Assembly (NCBI GenBank): GCA_041633555.1
Contig: JBFKFZ010000002.1
Coordinates: 84,656 to 148,655, forward strand
Length of the DNA: 64,000 nt
DNA from: JAHEAO01 sp041633555
GTDB taxonomy: Bacteria > Pseudomonadota > Alphaproteobacteria > Rhodobacterales > Rhodobacteraceae
Direction: 5' to 3'
Positions 26,594-34,127 of the stretch are shown piece after piece. The translations under genes were made by a program, and so were the position numbers. The notes under the pieces were generated by a model that was given only the letters and a program-made list of their open reading frames with translations, searched no databases and was not told the DNA's origin. How positions within the stretch are numbered: position 1 is the first letter of the stretch; each line of letters starts with the position of its first letter.

Positions 26594-28444
26594 CTAAGCG
26601 TTCACGCCTTCCAGTTTTTCCAACGCCGCCAGCCACAGTTCCTCAGCCCGGTCGAGCCCTTCCATGACTTCGGCATATTTGCGCTGCCAGACCTCTGCTT
26701 CGCCCTGCTTGCCATCCTCGTAGAGCGCCGGACTTGCGAGCTTTTTCGCCAGCTTGTCGCGCATTTCGTTCAATTTGGCCACCCGCGCCTCGCATTTGCG
26801 GACCTCGGCCTTCAGCGCCAGCACCTCGTCGCGGCTGGCGGGCGGCCGTGCAGGTTTCGCCTTGGTGGGCTTCTCTGCAGTTTTGTCGGTGGCCAGCAGC
26901 ATCTTGCGATAGGCTTCAAGATCGTCCTCGTAGGGCGCGACCCGGCCGTCCTTGACCAGCCACAGCCGGTCGGCGACGAGGCTGAGCAGGTGCATGTCAT
27001 GGCTGACGAGGACCACGGCGCCGGAATAGGCGGTCAGCGCCTCCATCAGCCCCTCGCGGCTTTCGATGTCGAGGTGATTGGTCGGTTCGTCGAGGATCAA
27101 GAGATGCGGCGAGTCGATCGTCGCGATCAAGAGCGACAGGCGCGCCCGCTGGCCGCCTGAAAGCCGGCCGGATTCAAGTTCCGCTTGATCGGCATTCATC
27201 CCGAAACTCGCCAGCCGGGCGCGAAGCTTGGCTGGTGTTTCGGCCGGGCGCAACCGGCGGATATGGTCGAGCGGGCTTTCCTCGGGGCGGAGCTCGTCGA
27301 GCTGGTGCTGGGCGAAATAGCCGATGCGAAGCTTGTTCGAGCGCGTGACGCGGCCACCCATGGGTTGAAGTTTGCCTGCCAAGAGCTTGGAAAGTGTCGA
27401 TTTTCCCTCTCCGTTGCGGCCTAGAAGCGCGATCCGGTCATCCTGGTCGATGCGCAGGTTGAGTTTTGAGAGGACCGGTGTATCGGTATAGCCGACGCTG
27501 GCGCTTTCCATGTTGATGATCGGGGGCGACAGCTCCTCTGGTTCGGGGAAGGTAAAACGGCGGAGTGCGGCTTCCTCTGGCCGGGTGATCGGCTGCATCT
27601 TCTCGATCATCTTCAGACGCGACTGGGCCTGTTTCGCTTTCGAAGCCTTGTAGCGGAAGCGGTCGACGAAGCTTTGCAGATGCGCGCGGCGGGCATCCTG
27701 CTTGACCGCCTCGGCCTCGGCCACGGCCAGTCGGGCGGCGCGGGTGCGGGCGAAGGTGTCGTAGGGGCCCTGGTAGAGTGTCAGCTTGCGGTCTTCGAGA
27801 TGCAGGATCGCGCCCACGGAGCGGTTCAAAAGCTCGCGGTCGTGGCTGACGATGATGACGGTATGGGGATATTTCGTCAGATAGTTTTCCAGCCAGAGCG
27901 CGCCTTCGAGGTCGAGATAGTTTGTCGGCTCGTCGAGAAGCAGGAGGTCAGGGGCCGAGAAGAGGACCGCGGCAAGGGCCACGCGCATCCGCCAGCCTCC
28001 CGAGAAAGCCGAGCAGGGCTGCAGCTGTTCCTCGTAGGTGAAGCCAAGGCCGCGCAGGATGGCGCTGGCCCGCGCCTCGGCCGACCAGGCGTCGATGTCG
28101 GCGAGACGGGTCTGGATCTCGGCGATCCGGGCGCCGTCGCTGGCGGTCTCGCTTTCGGCCATCAGCCGGGCGCGCTCGGTATCGGCGGCCAGAACTGTGT
28201 CGATCAGTGAATCCTCGTTGCCGGGAACCTCTTGCGCGACACCGCCGATGCGGTGGCGGGCGGGCAGGCGGATCTCGCCGCCTTCCAGCACCAGCTCGCC
28301 GCGGATCAGCTTGAAAAGCGTGGTCTTGCCGGTGCCATTGCGCCCGACCAGGCCGACCTTGTGGCCGGTCGGAATGACGGCGCTGGCGCCTTCGATCAGC
28401 GGGCGACCCTCGACGGAATAGGTGATGTTCTCGATCCGCAGCAT
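26594..28444 (-). CDS. ABC-F family ATPase
   Basis: Soluble duplicated ATPase of the ABC-F type, which acts on ribosomes rather than in transport. The 616 residues carry two ABC domains: first Walker A GRNGTGKTT (about 33-41) with signature FSGGW, second Walker A GRNGEGKST (about 340) with signature LSGGQRARLSLL and Walker B HLLILDEPTNHLD. The linker RYKASKAKQAQSRLKMIEKM is the P-site tRNA interaction motif region, and the C-terminus is a coiled coil (VRKCEARVAKLNEMRDKLAKK). It resembles YheS/Uup members. Start at MLRIENITYS (28444); the longer open frame upstream lacks homology. Confidence 0.92.
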   Translation of the reverse strand: MLRIENITYSVEGRPLIEGASAVIPTGHKVGLVGRNGTGKTTLFKLIRGELVLEGGEIRLPARHRIGGVAQEVPGNEDSLIDTVLAADTERARLMAESETASDGARIAEIQTRLADIDAWSAEARASAILRGLGFTYEEQLQPCSAFSGGWRMRVALAAVLFSAPDLLLLDEPTNYLDLEGALWLENYLTKYPHTVIIVSHDRELLNRSVGAILHLEDRKLTLYQGPYDTFARTRAARLAVAEAEAVKQDARRAHLQSFVDRFRYKASKAKQAQSRLKMIEKMQPITRPEEAALRRFTFPEPEELSPPIINMESASVGYTDTPVLSKLNLRIDQDDRIALLGRNGEGKSTLSKLLAGKLQPMGGRVTRSNKLRIGYFAQHQLDELRPEESPLDHIRRLRPAETPAKLRARLASFGMNADQAELESGRLSGGQRARLSLLIATIDSPHLLILDEPTNHLDIESREGLMEALTAYSGAVVLVSHDMHLLSLVADRLWLVKDGRVAPYEDDLEAYRKMLLATDKTAEKPTKAKPARPPASRDEVLALKAEVRKCEARVAKLNEMRDKLAKKLASPALYEDGKQGEAEVWQRKYAEVMEGLDRAEELWLAALEKLEGVNA

Positions 28445-28652
28445 GGGCGGTCTCTGCACGAGGCGACAGGAATGGTCAATCGCCAGCGCGGCGATTGCGC
28501 CGCGCTTCGCGCACTCAGGACCGACCGTGTGGGCGCTTGCGACAGAATGAACAGCGGGGTTCCGGCTTTTCAAGGCGCGGGTCGCGTGTTAGGGCAGCGC
28601 CGGAATTTGCGGCAGGCATGGGGCCGGTCGCGTTTTGACAATAGAGGCAGAC

Positions 28653-29075
28653 ATGGCCACCGAACGCACCCTTTCTATCATCAAGCCCGACGCCACCCGC
28701 CGCAACCTGACCGGCAAGATCAATGCCAAGTTCGAAGAGGCCGGGCTGCGCATCATCGCGCAAAAGCGGATCCACCTGACCTCGGCGCAGGCCGGTCAGT
28801 TCTACGAGGTCCACAAGGACCGGCCGTTCTACGGCGAGCTGTGCGAATTCATGGCCTCAGAGCCGGTGGTCGTACAGGTGCTGGAAGGTGAAGGCGCGAT
28901 AGCCAGGAATCGCGAAGTGATGGGGGCGACCAACCCTGCCGATGCGGCTGCGGGCACGATCCGCGCCGAATTCGCCGAATCCGTCGGCGAGAACTCGGTA
29001 CACGGTTCGGACGCGCCCGACACCGCGGCGCAAGAGATCAGCTTCTTTTTCTCGGGACTGGAACTGGTCGGCTAG
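28653..29075 (+). CDS. ndk: Nucleoside diphosphate kinase
   Basis: Balances nucleoside triphosphate pools by phosphate transfer through a phosphohistidine. The 140 residues are a complete NDK: ERTLSIIKPDATRRNLTGKI, GATNPADAAAGTIRAEFA and the active-site NSVHGSD with His117. The start at 28653 follows AGAGG. It is divergent from the ABC-F gene (208 bases) and its end overlaps the next, convergent gene by 4 bases. Confidence 0.96.
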   Translation: MATERTLSIIKPDATRRNLTGKINAKFEEAGLRIIAQKRIHLTSAQAGQFYEVHKDRPFYGELCEFMASEPVVVQVLEGEGAIARNREVMGATNPADAAAGTIRAEFAESVGENSVHGSDAPDTAAQEISFFFSGLELVG

Positions 29076-29419
29076 GTCGATCGCCTGATCACGCCAATCG
29101 CATCGAGGGCCGCTTCAAGATCGAGGCGGCCCTTGCCCTTCGAGGGGGAGGTGGCGGCTTTCGCCTTGAGCGCGTCGAAGCGGGCGCGGAGCCCATCCTT
29201 TTCCTTGCCGCGGCAATCGTTCCACGGCCGGCCCTGCAAGCCCATGACGAGCGCGTAATAGCCGATGAAATGCGGCTGGCCACCCGATTGCAGATATTTC
29301 AGGTAGGCGGCATCGGCACCAAGCGTCCGCAACTGGTCCGCCGTGGTGATGCCCGCACGGGCAAAGCCCTGATCCGACGCAGGGCCGAGATTGCGAATCG
29401 ACGAAACCGGGCCTCCCAT
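29072..29419 (-). CDS. TfoX C-terminal domain protein
   Basis: Protein of 115 residues made of one TfoX/Sxy C-terminal domain: SSIRNLGPASDQGFARAGI, ADQLRTLGADAAYLKYLQSG, FIGYYALVMGLQGRPWNDC. The N-terminal TfoX domain found in competence regulators is absent; stand-alone C-terminal domains occur widely in alphaproteobacteria and have no defined function. Ends inside the last codons of ndk (4-base convergent overlap). Confidence 0.85.
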   Translation of the reverse strand: MGGPVSSIRNLGPASDQGFARAGITTADQLRTLGADAAYLKYLQSGGQPHFIGYYALVMGLQGRPWNDCRGKEKDGLRARFDALKAKAATSPSKGKGRLDLEAALDAIGVIRRST

Positions 29420-29472
29420 CGGAACCTCCCGGTTCCGATCCTAGCCTGCCGGTGCGCCGCTGTCAGCCGCTC

Positions 29473-29652
29473 TCAGATGCTGGCCCAGTCATCAAACTGG
29501 GTCGGCGCATCAGAGCCGCCCTGCTGCACCGAGCCGTGATTGTCATCTCCGGCTTGCCGCTGCGAAGTTGTACCGGTCTTGGCCTGATCGGCCTGCCGAT
29601 TCTTCTCGATGCGTCTGTCACGCGCAGCGTCTTCTTGATTTGCCCTTGCCAT
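29473..29652 (-). CDS. Small hydrophilic hypothetical protein (59 residues)
   Basis: I do not recognise this protein. It is highly polar with a basic, arginine-rich N-terminal half (MARANQEDAARDRRIEKNRQ) and a Q/G/D-rich acidic tail ending DAPTQFDDWASI; it should be disordered. The ATG at 29652 has a near-perfect GAAGGAG site 5 bases upstream, which is the main reason for calling it a gene. A CtrA box lies about 210 bases upstream of it. Confidence is moderate because of length. Confidence 0.5.
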   Translation of the reverse strand: MARANQEDAARDRRIEKNRQADQAKTGTTSQRQAGDDNHGSVQQGGSDAPTQFDDWASI

Positions 29653-30095
29653 CGTTACTCCTTCGCCGTCCCTCCTGGACATGGCCTTACGTTTCCCCAG
29701 CACTCGAAGTGTGCGCCTGTTGCCGCGACTTGGGAACAGGACAGCAAACGGACGTGGCCTGACAGTGGCAGAATTGCAATGAGTTTGGGGCAGTCGGACC
29801 GCGTATTCGGGGTGCGATCATCCTTCGGGTTTTGAGTCGCCTGCTCAGAGGCATCCAATTGTTAACAAAGGCTTAATGCGGATCGTCTGACTTGGGCCAT
29901 CGCCGATGCGGCGGGACATGCCACGGCGTGTGGGCATTGCCAAGTCACCTTTTTGCGAGCCGCCGGGCGACTTTATCGATTGTTTCATCAATGTTGCAGG
30001 GCGTGATCCATTGTTGGCAAATCGTCAATGATTTACGCCAGAATATGGATCTGTTTCGAGCCCTGCATTGGGGTACGTGCACGTAGATTCGGGGA
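29653..30095. other. 443-base region without a recognisable gene
   Basis: No open frame here shows coding character, homology or a good ribosome site. It lies upstream of the 59-residue gene and downstream of the ketopantoate-reductase-family gene. The only distinct element is the CtrA box at 29862-29876. A small RNA is possible but nothing in the sequence shows one. Confidence 0.5.
29862..29876. promoter_or_regulatory. CtrA-type box TTAA-N7-TTAA
   Basis: TTAA-CAAAGGC-TTAA is the full consensus of the cell-cycle regulator CtrA of alphaproteobacteria. It lies in a gene-free region, about 210 bases upstream of the 59-residue minus-strand gene. The target gene is unclear; a match to an 8-base degenerate motif can occur by chance, though less often in GC-rich DNA. 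Confidence 0.5.
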
Positions 30096-31148
30096 TCAGG
30101 CGGCAGTCTTGCGGTTCTCTTGCAGCTTTTCGTCGACGATCGCGACGGTCTCGGTAATCGCCGGATGCGACAGTCCCACGGCATCGGCCGTCAGTTTGAT
30201 CAGCTTGTCGACACGCTCGATATTGGTCGATCCGGAAAAGACGGCGCGCGCGGCGGAGGAGGGTTTCAGGAGGTTCTGCGCGGCGGCAGCATATTTCTCG
30301 AACGGGACCATGTCATCGGAATCGGCACCGAGTTTCTCGACAAGGCCGTTGACGAAGACGTAGATCTCTTTCGATTTTGCGAGATCGCCATGCACCGCGT
30401 CTCGGATCGCCTGCGGGCCGTCCCGCGTGATGCAGCGATAGTTTCCGGCGGCCAGCATCGCCCATTTCGCAAACGGTACGTAGAGCGAGTCGAAGACGCG
30501 CAACTTTACCGGCACGTCCTTGCCGTCGATCCGGTACGCGTCGATACCGCTTTCCAGCTCGGCCAGCATGGCGTCGAGCTTCGGGTCGTCGAACTTCGAG
30601 ACCTTGAAGTTGGTCGGCAGCCCGACATGCAGGATGTTCGGTCCTTCCTCGGGCGGGCGGAAGGCCTGCGGATCGGGCGAGCAGAGCGTCATCAGCTTCG
30701 GATCGAACTCATCCCAGATCTCTGCATTCAGGAAGGCACCTTGCAGGCCAGAGCAATCGAGGCCGGGAATGCGCTTGAGATAGGGCAGGGGCGGCATGTT
30801 CATGATCGACATGCAGGCGACCCTGGCTTTCGCGACGCGGGACAGGAGGTCGATGAGTGTCGGGTGCGAATATTGCGGCTCTTGCATGGCAAGGCAAACA
30901 AGGTCGTAGTCTTCGGGGCGGGCATCTTCGGGCGTTGACGCGGCGGTCTTGCCCGCAAGATCGCCCGAAGGAATGCTGCGGTGGTTGTCCTCGTCGCGCA
31001 GCTTGATGCGGACCTCGGTGCCCTTGGAATTGATCAGCGCGGCGGTTTCGGCGCGACAGACAAGGGTAACGTCGTGACCTGCGGCGGCGAACTTGGTGCC
31101 GAGCAGGGATCCGTAGGAAGCACCGAGAATGAGAATCTTGTACGGCAT
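30096..31148 (-). CDS. Ketopantoate reductase (ApbA/PanE) family; candidate oxalyl-CoA reductase
   Basis: Rossmann-fold oxidoreductase of 350 residues. The nucleotide site is ILILGASYGSLLGTKFAAAG (5-24), and a KPR-type catalytic lysine is likely K228 in PFAKWAMLAAGN. ApbA/PanE proteins normally reduce 2-dehydropantoate with NADPH. In Methylobacterium extorquens a family member, PanE2, reduces oxalyl-CoA to glyoxylate; this gene's place beside sucCD and opposite oxc-frc makes that role the best guess. It is about 50 residues longer than a usual PanE. Start at MPYKILILG (31148): AAGGA lies 8 bases upstream, while an ATG 9 bases earlier is too close to that site. It follows sucD after 152 bases containing a strong hairpin, so it may be read through or have its own promoter. 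Confidence 0.75.
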   Translation of the reverse strand: MPYKILILGASYGSLLGTKFAAAGHDVTLVCRAETAALINSKGTEVRIKLRDEDNHRSIPSGDLAGKTAASTPEDARPEDYDLVCLAMQEPQYSHPTLIDLLSRVAKARVACMSIMNMPPLPYLKRIPGLDCSGLQGAFLNAEIWDEFDPKLMTLCSPDPQAFRPPEEGPNILHVGLPTNFKVSKFDDPKLDAMLAELESGIDAYRIDGKDVPVKLRVFDSLYVPFAKWAMLAAGNYRCITRDGPQAIRDAVHGDLAKSKEIYVFVNGLVEKLGADSDDMVPFEKYAAAAQNLLKPSSAARAVFSGSTNIERVDKLIKLTADAVGLSHPAITETVAIVDEKLQENRKTAA

Positions 31149-31256
31149 GTCAGGCATCCTTCTTCGCGTGTCAGCGCGTCATATCACGGGATCGAATCGG
31201 CCGGGCATTTGGAAACCGGCGTTTTCACGACCAGAATGGTCACAGGTCAGAATTTC

Positions 31257-31290
31257 TGCGCGCGCCGGGATCCCGGCGGAGCGGCGCGCA
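31257..31290 (-). terminator. Hairpin between sucD and the PanE-family gene
   Basis: Arms TGCGCGC (31257-31263) and GCGCGCA (31284-31290) pair perfectly, and inside lies the 14-base palindrome GCCGGGATCCCGGC. It is just downstream of sucD on the minus strand. No T run follows, so it could be a terminator, an attenuating stem or an mRNA-stabilising 3' structure. Confidence 0.45.
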
Positions 31291-31300
31291 CCCGTCCTGG

Positions 31301-32200
31301 TCAGCCGAGCAGTTCGACCAGCGTTTCGCCCAGCTTTGCCGGCGACGGAGACACCCGGATGCCTGCCGCCTTCATCGCCTCGATCTTGTCCTCGGCGCCG
31401 CCCTTGCCGCCCGAGATCACGGCGCCGGCGTGGCCCATCGTGCGCCCCGGCGGCGCGGTGAGGCCCGCGATAAAGCCGACAACCGGTTTCTTGCGGCCTT
31501 TCTTGGCTTCATCGATCAGGAACTGCGCGGCATCCTCTTCGGCCGAGCCGCCGATTTCGCCGATCATGATGATCGACTGGGTTTCGTCATCGGCGAGGAA
31601 AAGTTCGAGCACATCGATGAACTCAGTGCCTTTGACCGGATCGCCGCCGATCCCGACCGCGGTGGTCTGGCCGAGGCCCGCCATTGTGGTCTGATAGACG
31701 GCCTCGTAAGTCAGCGTGCCGGAACGCGACAACACCCCGACCGAGCCCTTGTGGAAGATCGAGCCCGGCATGATGCCGATCTTGCATTCGCCGGGCGTTA
31801 GCAAGCCGGGGCAGTTCGGTCCGACGAGGCGGCTTGAGGAGGCGTCGAGCTTCTCTTTGACGCGCACCATGTCGAGCACCGGAACGCCTTCGGTGATGCA
31901 GGTGATCAACTCGATCCCGGCGTCTATCGCCTCCTCGATTGCGGCGGCAGCACCTGCCGGGGGCACGTAGATCACGCTGGCATTGGCACCGGTCGCGTGC
32001 TTCGCTTCGGCAACACTGGCATAGATTGGCAACGACTCTCCGTTCGCGCCGGTCCAGTTGGTTCCGCCCTTCTTGGGATGGGTACCAGCAACCATCTGTG
32101 TGCCGTGATAGGCCAGCGCCTGTTCGGTGTGGAACGTGCCGGTCTTGCCGGTCAGGCCCTGCACGATGATCTTGGTTTCTTTGTTGATTAGTATGGACAT
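31301..32200 (-). CDS. sucD: Succinyl-CoA synthetase alpha subunit
   Basis: Alpha subunit of an ADP/GDP-forming acyl-CoA synthetase, 299 residues. CoA-binding N-terminus (IIVQGLTGKTGTFHTEQALA), SRLVGPNCPGLLTPGECKIG, VLSRSGTLTYEAV, GIGGDPVKGTEF, and the phosphohistidine loop GHAGAVISGGKGGAEDK with H257. It carries the insert AYHGTQMVAGTHPKKGGTNW instead of the shorter form usual in the TCA-cycle operon copy of Rhodobacteraceae. It starts 4 bases after sucC ends. Neither mdh nor sucAB is near; the neighbours are oxalate genes, so this may be a second, pathway-specific copy (inference). Confidence 0.9.
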   Translation of the reverse strand: MSILINKETKIIVQGLTGKTGTFHTEQALAYHGTQMVAGTHPKKGGTNWTGANGESLPIYASVAEAKHATGANASVIYVPPAGAAAAIEEAIDAGIELITCITEGVPVLDMVRVKEKLDASSSRLVGPNCPGLLTPGECKIGIMPGSIFHKGSVGVLSRSGTLTYEAVYQTTMAGLGQTTAVGIGGDPVKGTEFIDVLELFLADDETQSIIMIGEIGGSAEEDAAQFLIDEAKKGRKKPVVGFIAGLTAPPGRTMGHAGAVISGGKGGAEDKIEAMKAAGIRVSPSPAKLGETLVELLG

Positions 32201-32204
32201 GGGC

Positions 32205-33398
32205 CTAACCTTTCACGGCTGCGACGATCTTCTGGGCCGCATCGTCCAGATCGTCGGCGGCGATGACGTTGAGGCCGCTGTCATTGATAATCTTCTTGCC
32301 TTCCTTGACCTTGGTGCCTTCGAGGCGGACCACGAGCGGTACCTTGAGGCCGACATCCTTGACCGCCTGCACCACGCCCTCGGCGATCACGTCGCAGCGC
32401 ATGATGCCGCCGAAGATGTTGACGAGGATGCCTTTGACGTTGGGGTCCGAGGTGATGATCTTGAATGCCGCGGTGACCTTTTCGGTGGTGGCACCGCCGC
32501 CCACATCGAGGAAGTTGGCAGGTTCCTTGCCGTAAAGCTTGATGATGTCCATCGTCGCCATGGCAAGGCCCGCGCCATTGACCATGCAGCCGATCTCGCC
32601 ATCTAGCGCGATATAGGCAAGATCGTACTTCGAGGCCTCGATCTCTTTCTCGTCCTCCTCGGACTTGTCGCGGTATTCCATGATGTCGGGATGCCGAAAG
32701 AGCGCGTTGTTGTCGAAGGACACCTTGGCGTCGAGCACGACTACGTCATTCGACTTGGTGACGATCAGCGGGTTGATCTCGAGCAGGCTCATATCCTTGC
32801 TGGTGAACGCCTCGTATAGCACGCGGAAGAGCTTCTTGCCTTGCTCGCGGGCCGCCCCGGTCAATTCAAAGGCATCGGCCAGTTTCTCGGCGTCGGCATC
32901 GGTGACGCCTTTCGATGTGGTGATGCCGATCGTGTGGATCTTTTCGGGCGTCTTCTCGGCCACGGCCTCGATATCCATGCCGCCTTCGGTGGAAGCGACA
33001 AAAGAGGTCTTGCCGGTCTCGCGGTCGACAAGGATCGAGAGATAAAGTTCTCGGTCGATATCCGCGCCATCCTCGATATAGAGACGGTTGACCTGTTTGC
33101 CGCCGGGGCCGGTCTGCTTCGTGACGAGCGTCCTGCCGAACATCTCTTTCACATTGGCCAGCGCTTCCTCGGCCGAGAACGAGACGCGCACGCCGCCCTT
33201 GGCGTCCTCCGGCAGTTCCTTGAACTTGCCCTTGCCGCGGCCGCCGGCATGGATCTGGCTTTTCACGACCCAGACCGGACCGGACATCGACCCGACTGCC
33301 GCTTCTGCCTGATCGAGACTGGTGATCGCGACACCTTTCGCGACCGGTGCCCCGAAGCCCTTGAGGACCTCCTTGGCCTGATGTTCGTGGATGTTCAT
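32205..33398 (-). CDS. sucC: Succinyl-CoA synthetase beta subunit
   Basis: ATP-grasp beta subunit of 397 residues that pairs with SucD. Start MNIHEHQAKEVLKGFGAPV at 33398 with GGGGAG upstream; the family N-terminus begins here. Further motifs: KSQIHAGGRGKGKFKE, GPGGKQVNRLYIEDG, LEINPLIVTK, LDAKVSFDNNALFRHPDI and NIFGGIMRCDVIAEG. The central part (THTIGITTSKGVTDADAEK in pattern) differs from the TCA-operon type. It follows the isochorismatase-like gene by 23 bases, so the transcription unit probably starts at the GntR-controlled promoter near 34020. Confidence 0.91.
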   Translation of the reverse strand: MNIHEHQAKEVLKGFGAPVAKGVAITSLDQAEAAVGSMSGPVWVVKSQIHAGGRGKGKFKELPEDAKGGVRVSFSAEEALANVKEMFGRTLVTKQTGPGGKQVNRLYIEDGADIDRELYLSILVDRETGKTSFVASTEGGMDIEAVAEKTPEKIHTIGITTSKGVTDADAEKLADAFELTGAAREQGKKLFRVLYEAFTSKDMSLLEINPLIVTKSNDVVVLDAKVSFDNNALFRHPDIMEYRDKSEEDEKEIEASKYDLAYIALDGEIGCMVNGAGLAMATMDIIKLYGKEPANFLDVGGGATTEKVTAAFKIITSDPNVKGILVNIFGGIMRCDVIAEGVVQAVKDVGLKVPLVVRLEGTKVKEGKKIINDSGLNVIAADDLDDAAQKIVAAVKG

Positions 33399-33421
33399 CT
33401 CACTCCCCCTGTGGTTGTATG

Positions 33422-34000
33422 CTACTTTATCAGTGGCAACATTTGCCTGAATGCATCGGTCCCGGCCCGGCCGAGCCATTCGAACACCACCATCTCTGTT
33501 GTTACGATGCTTACGCCAGCGGCACTGAGCCGTGCAAGGCAGGCCGACTCGCTTTCGGCAGTGCGAGAGGCGGTGGCGTCGGAGACCACGAAAACCTCGA
33601 AACCCTCTTCGACGAGGCTCGCGGCGGTCTGGACGACGCAGATATGCGCCTCCATTCCGGTGAGGATCGCCTGGCGTCGGTCGAGCGCCTTGAAGGCCGC
33701 CGAGAAACCCTGATCCTCCATGCAGGAGAAATGCATCTTCGGCAGGATCCGGCTGTCGCCCGCGGCCTTCGCGATCTCTGGCACGGTCGCGCCGAGGCCT
33801 TGCGGATACTGCTCCGTCAGCAGCGCCGGAACGCCGGTTTTCGCCGCGGCCTGCAGCAACAGGCGAGTGTTTCTTATGGTGCGGGCAGGGGCCAGCATGG
33901 CGGGAACCAGACGTTCCTGCATGTCGATGACAACCAGTGCCGAATCCTGCGATCTAATAAGCAAGTGGGCCCCCGAGAAAGGCAGCTCTTTGTTTGGCAT
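33422..34000 (-). CDS. Isochorismatase-family cysteine hydrolase
   Basis: 192 residues of the isochorismatase-like (cysteine hydrolase) fold. The catalytic triad is visible as D26 (VVIDMQERL), K88 (ILPKMHFSC) and C121 (GMEAHICVVQTA), with the usual cis-peptide neighbourhood before the cysteine. Members cleave amides such as nicotinamide, N-carbamoylsarcosine or biuret. In an oxalate island an amide precursor such as oxamate or oxalurate is a reasonable guess, but nothing in the sequence proves it. Start at 34000; a GntR-type operator copy begins 2 bases upstream, and a TTGACA -35 element is at 34022-34027 on this strand, so the leader is very short. First gene of the sucCD unit. Confidence 0.82.
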   Translation of the reverse strand: MPNKELPFSGAHLLIRSQDSALVVIDMQERLVPAMLAPARTIRNTRLLLQAAAKTGVPALLTEQYPQGLGATVPEIAKAAGDSRILPKMHFSCMEDQGFSAAFKALDRRQAILTGMEAHICVVQTAASLVEEGFEVFVVSDATASRTAESESACLARLSAAGVSIVTTEMVVFEWLGRAGTDAFRQMLPLIK

Positions 34001-34001
34001 G

Positions 34002-34011
34002 TGGTATCCCA
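34002..34011. promoter_or_regulatory. GntR-type operator, imperfect copy
   Basis: TGGTATCCCA differs at one position from the perfect palindrome at 34086-34095. It overlaps the expected -10 region of a minus-strand promoter whose -35 TTGACA is at 34022-34027 (read on the minus strand), directly before the isochorismatase-like gene. Binding here would repress the hydrolase-sucCD unit. Confidence 0.6.
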
Positions 34012-34061
34012 CAATGGCTATTGTCAACGTTTTTCTTGGAAAATCGGTGGAAACAAAACAT

Positions 34062-34095
34062 TTGACGGAAGGTTTCGACGGTGTATGGTATACCA
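34062..34095 (+). promoter_or_regulatory. gntR-oxc promoter with overlapping GntR operator
   Basis: A -35 TTGACG (34062-34067) and a -10 TATGGT (34084-34089) are spaced by 16 bases. The 10-base perfect palindrome TGGTATACCA at 34086-34095 overlaps the -10. The FCD subfamily of GntR regulators binds sites of this kind, and the regulator gene starts 33 bases downstream, which fits autorepression. Confidence 0.6.
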
Positions 34096-34127
34096 CACAC
34101 CGACTTGATCGCAGCGAGTCGGAAATC

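Noticed and set aside
29892..30086. Short plus-strand frame after the CtrA box
   Set aside because: No ribosome site and no recognisable protein character.
31301..33398. Malate-CoA ligase (mtkAB)
   Set aside because: Motifs are those of succinyl-CoA synthetase and no serine-cycle lyase is beside it; acceptance of another acid is left as a question.
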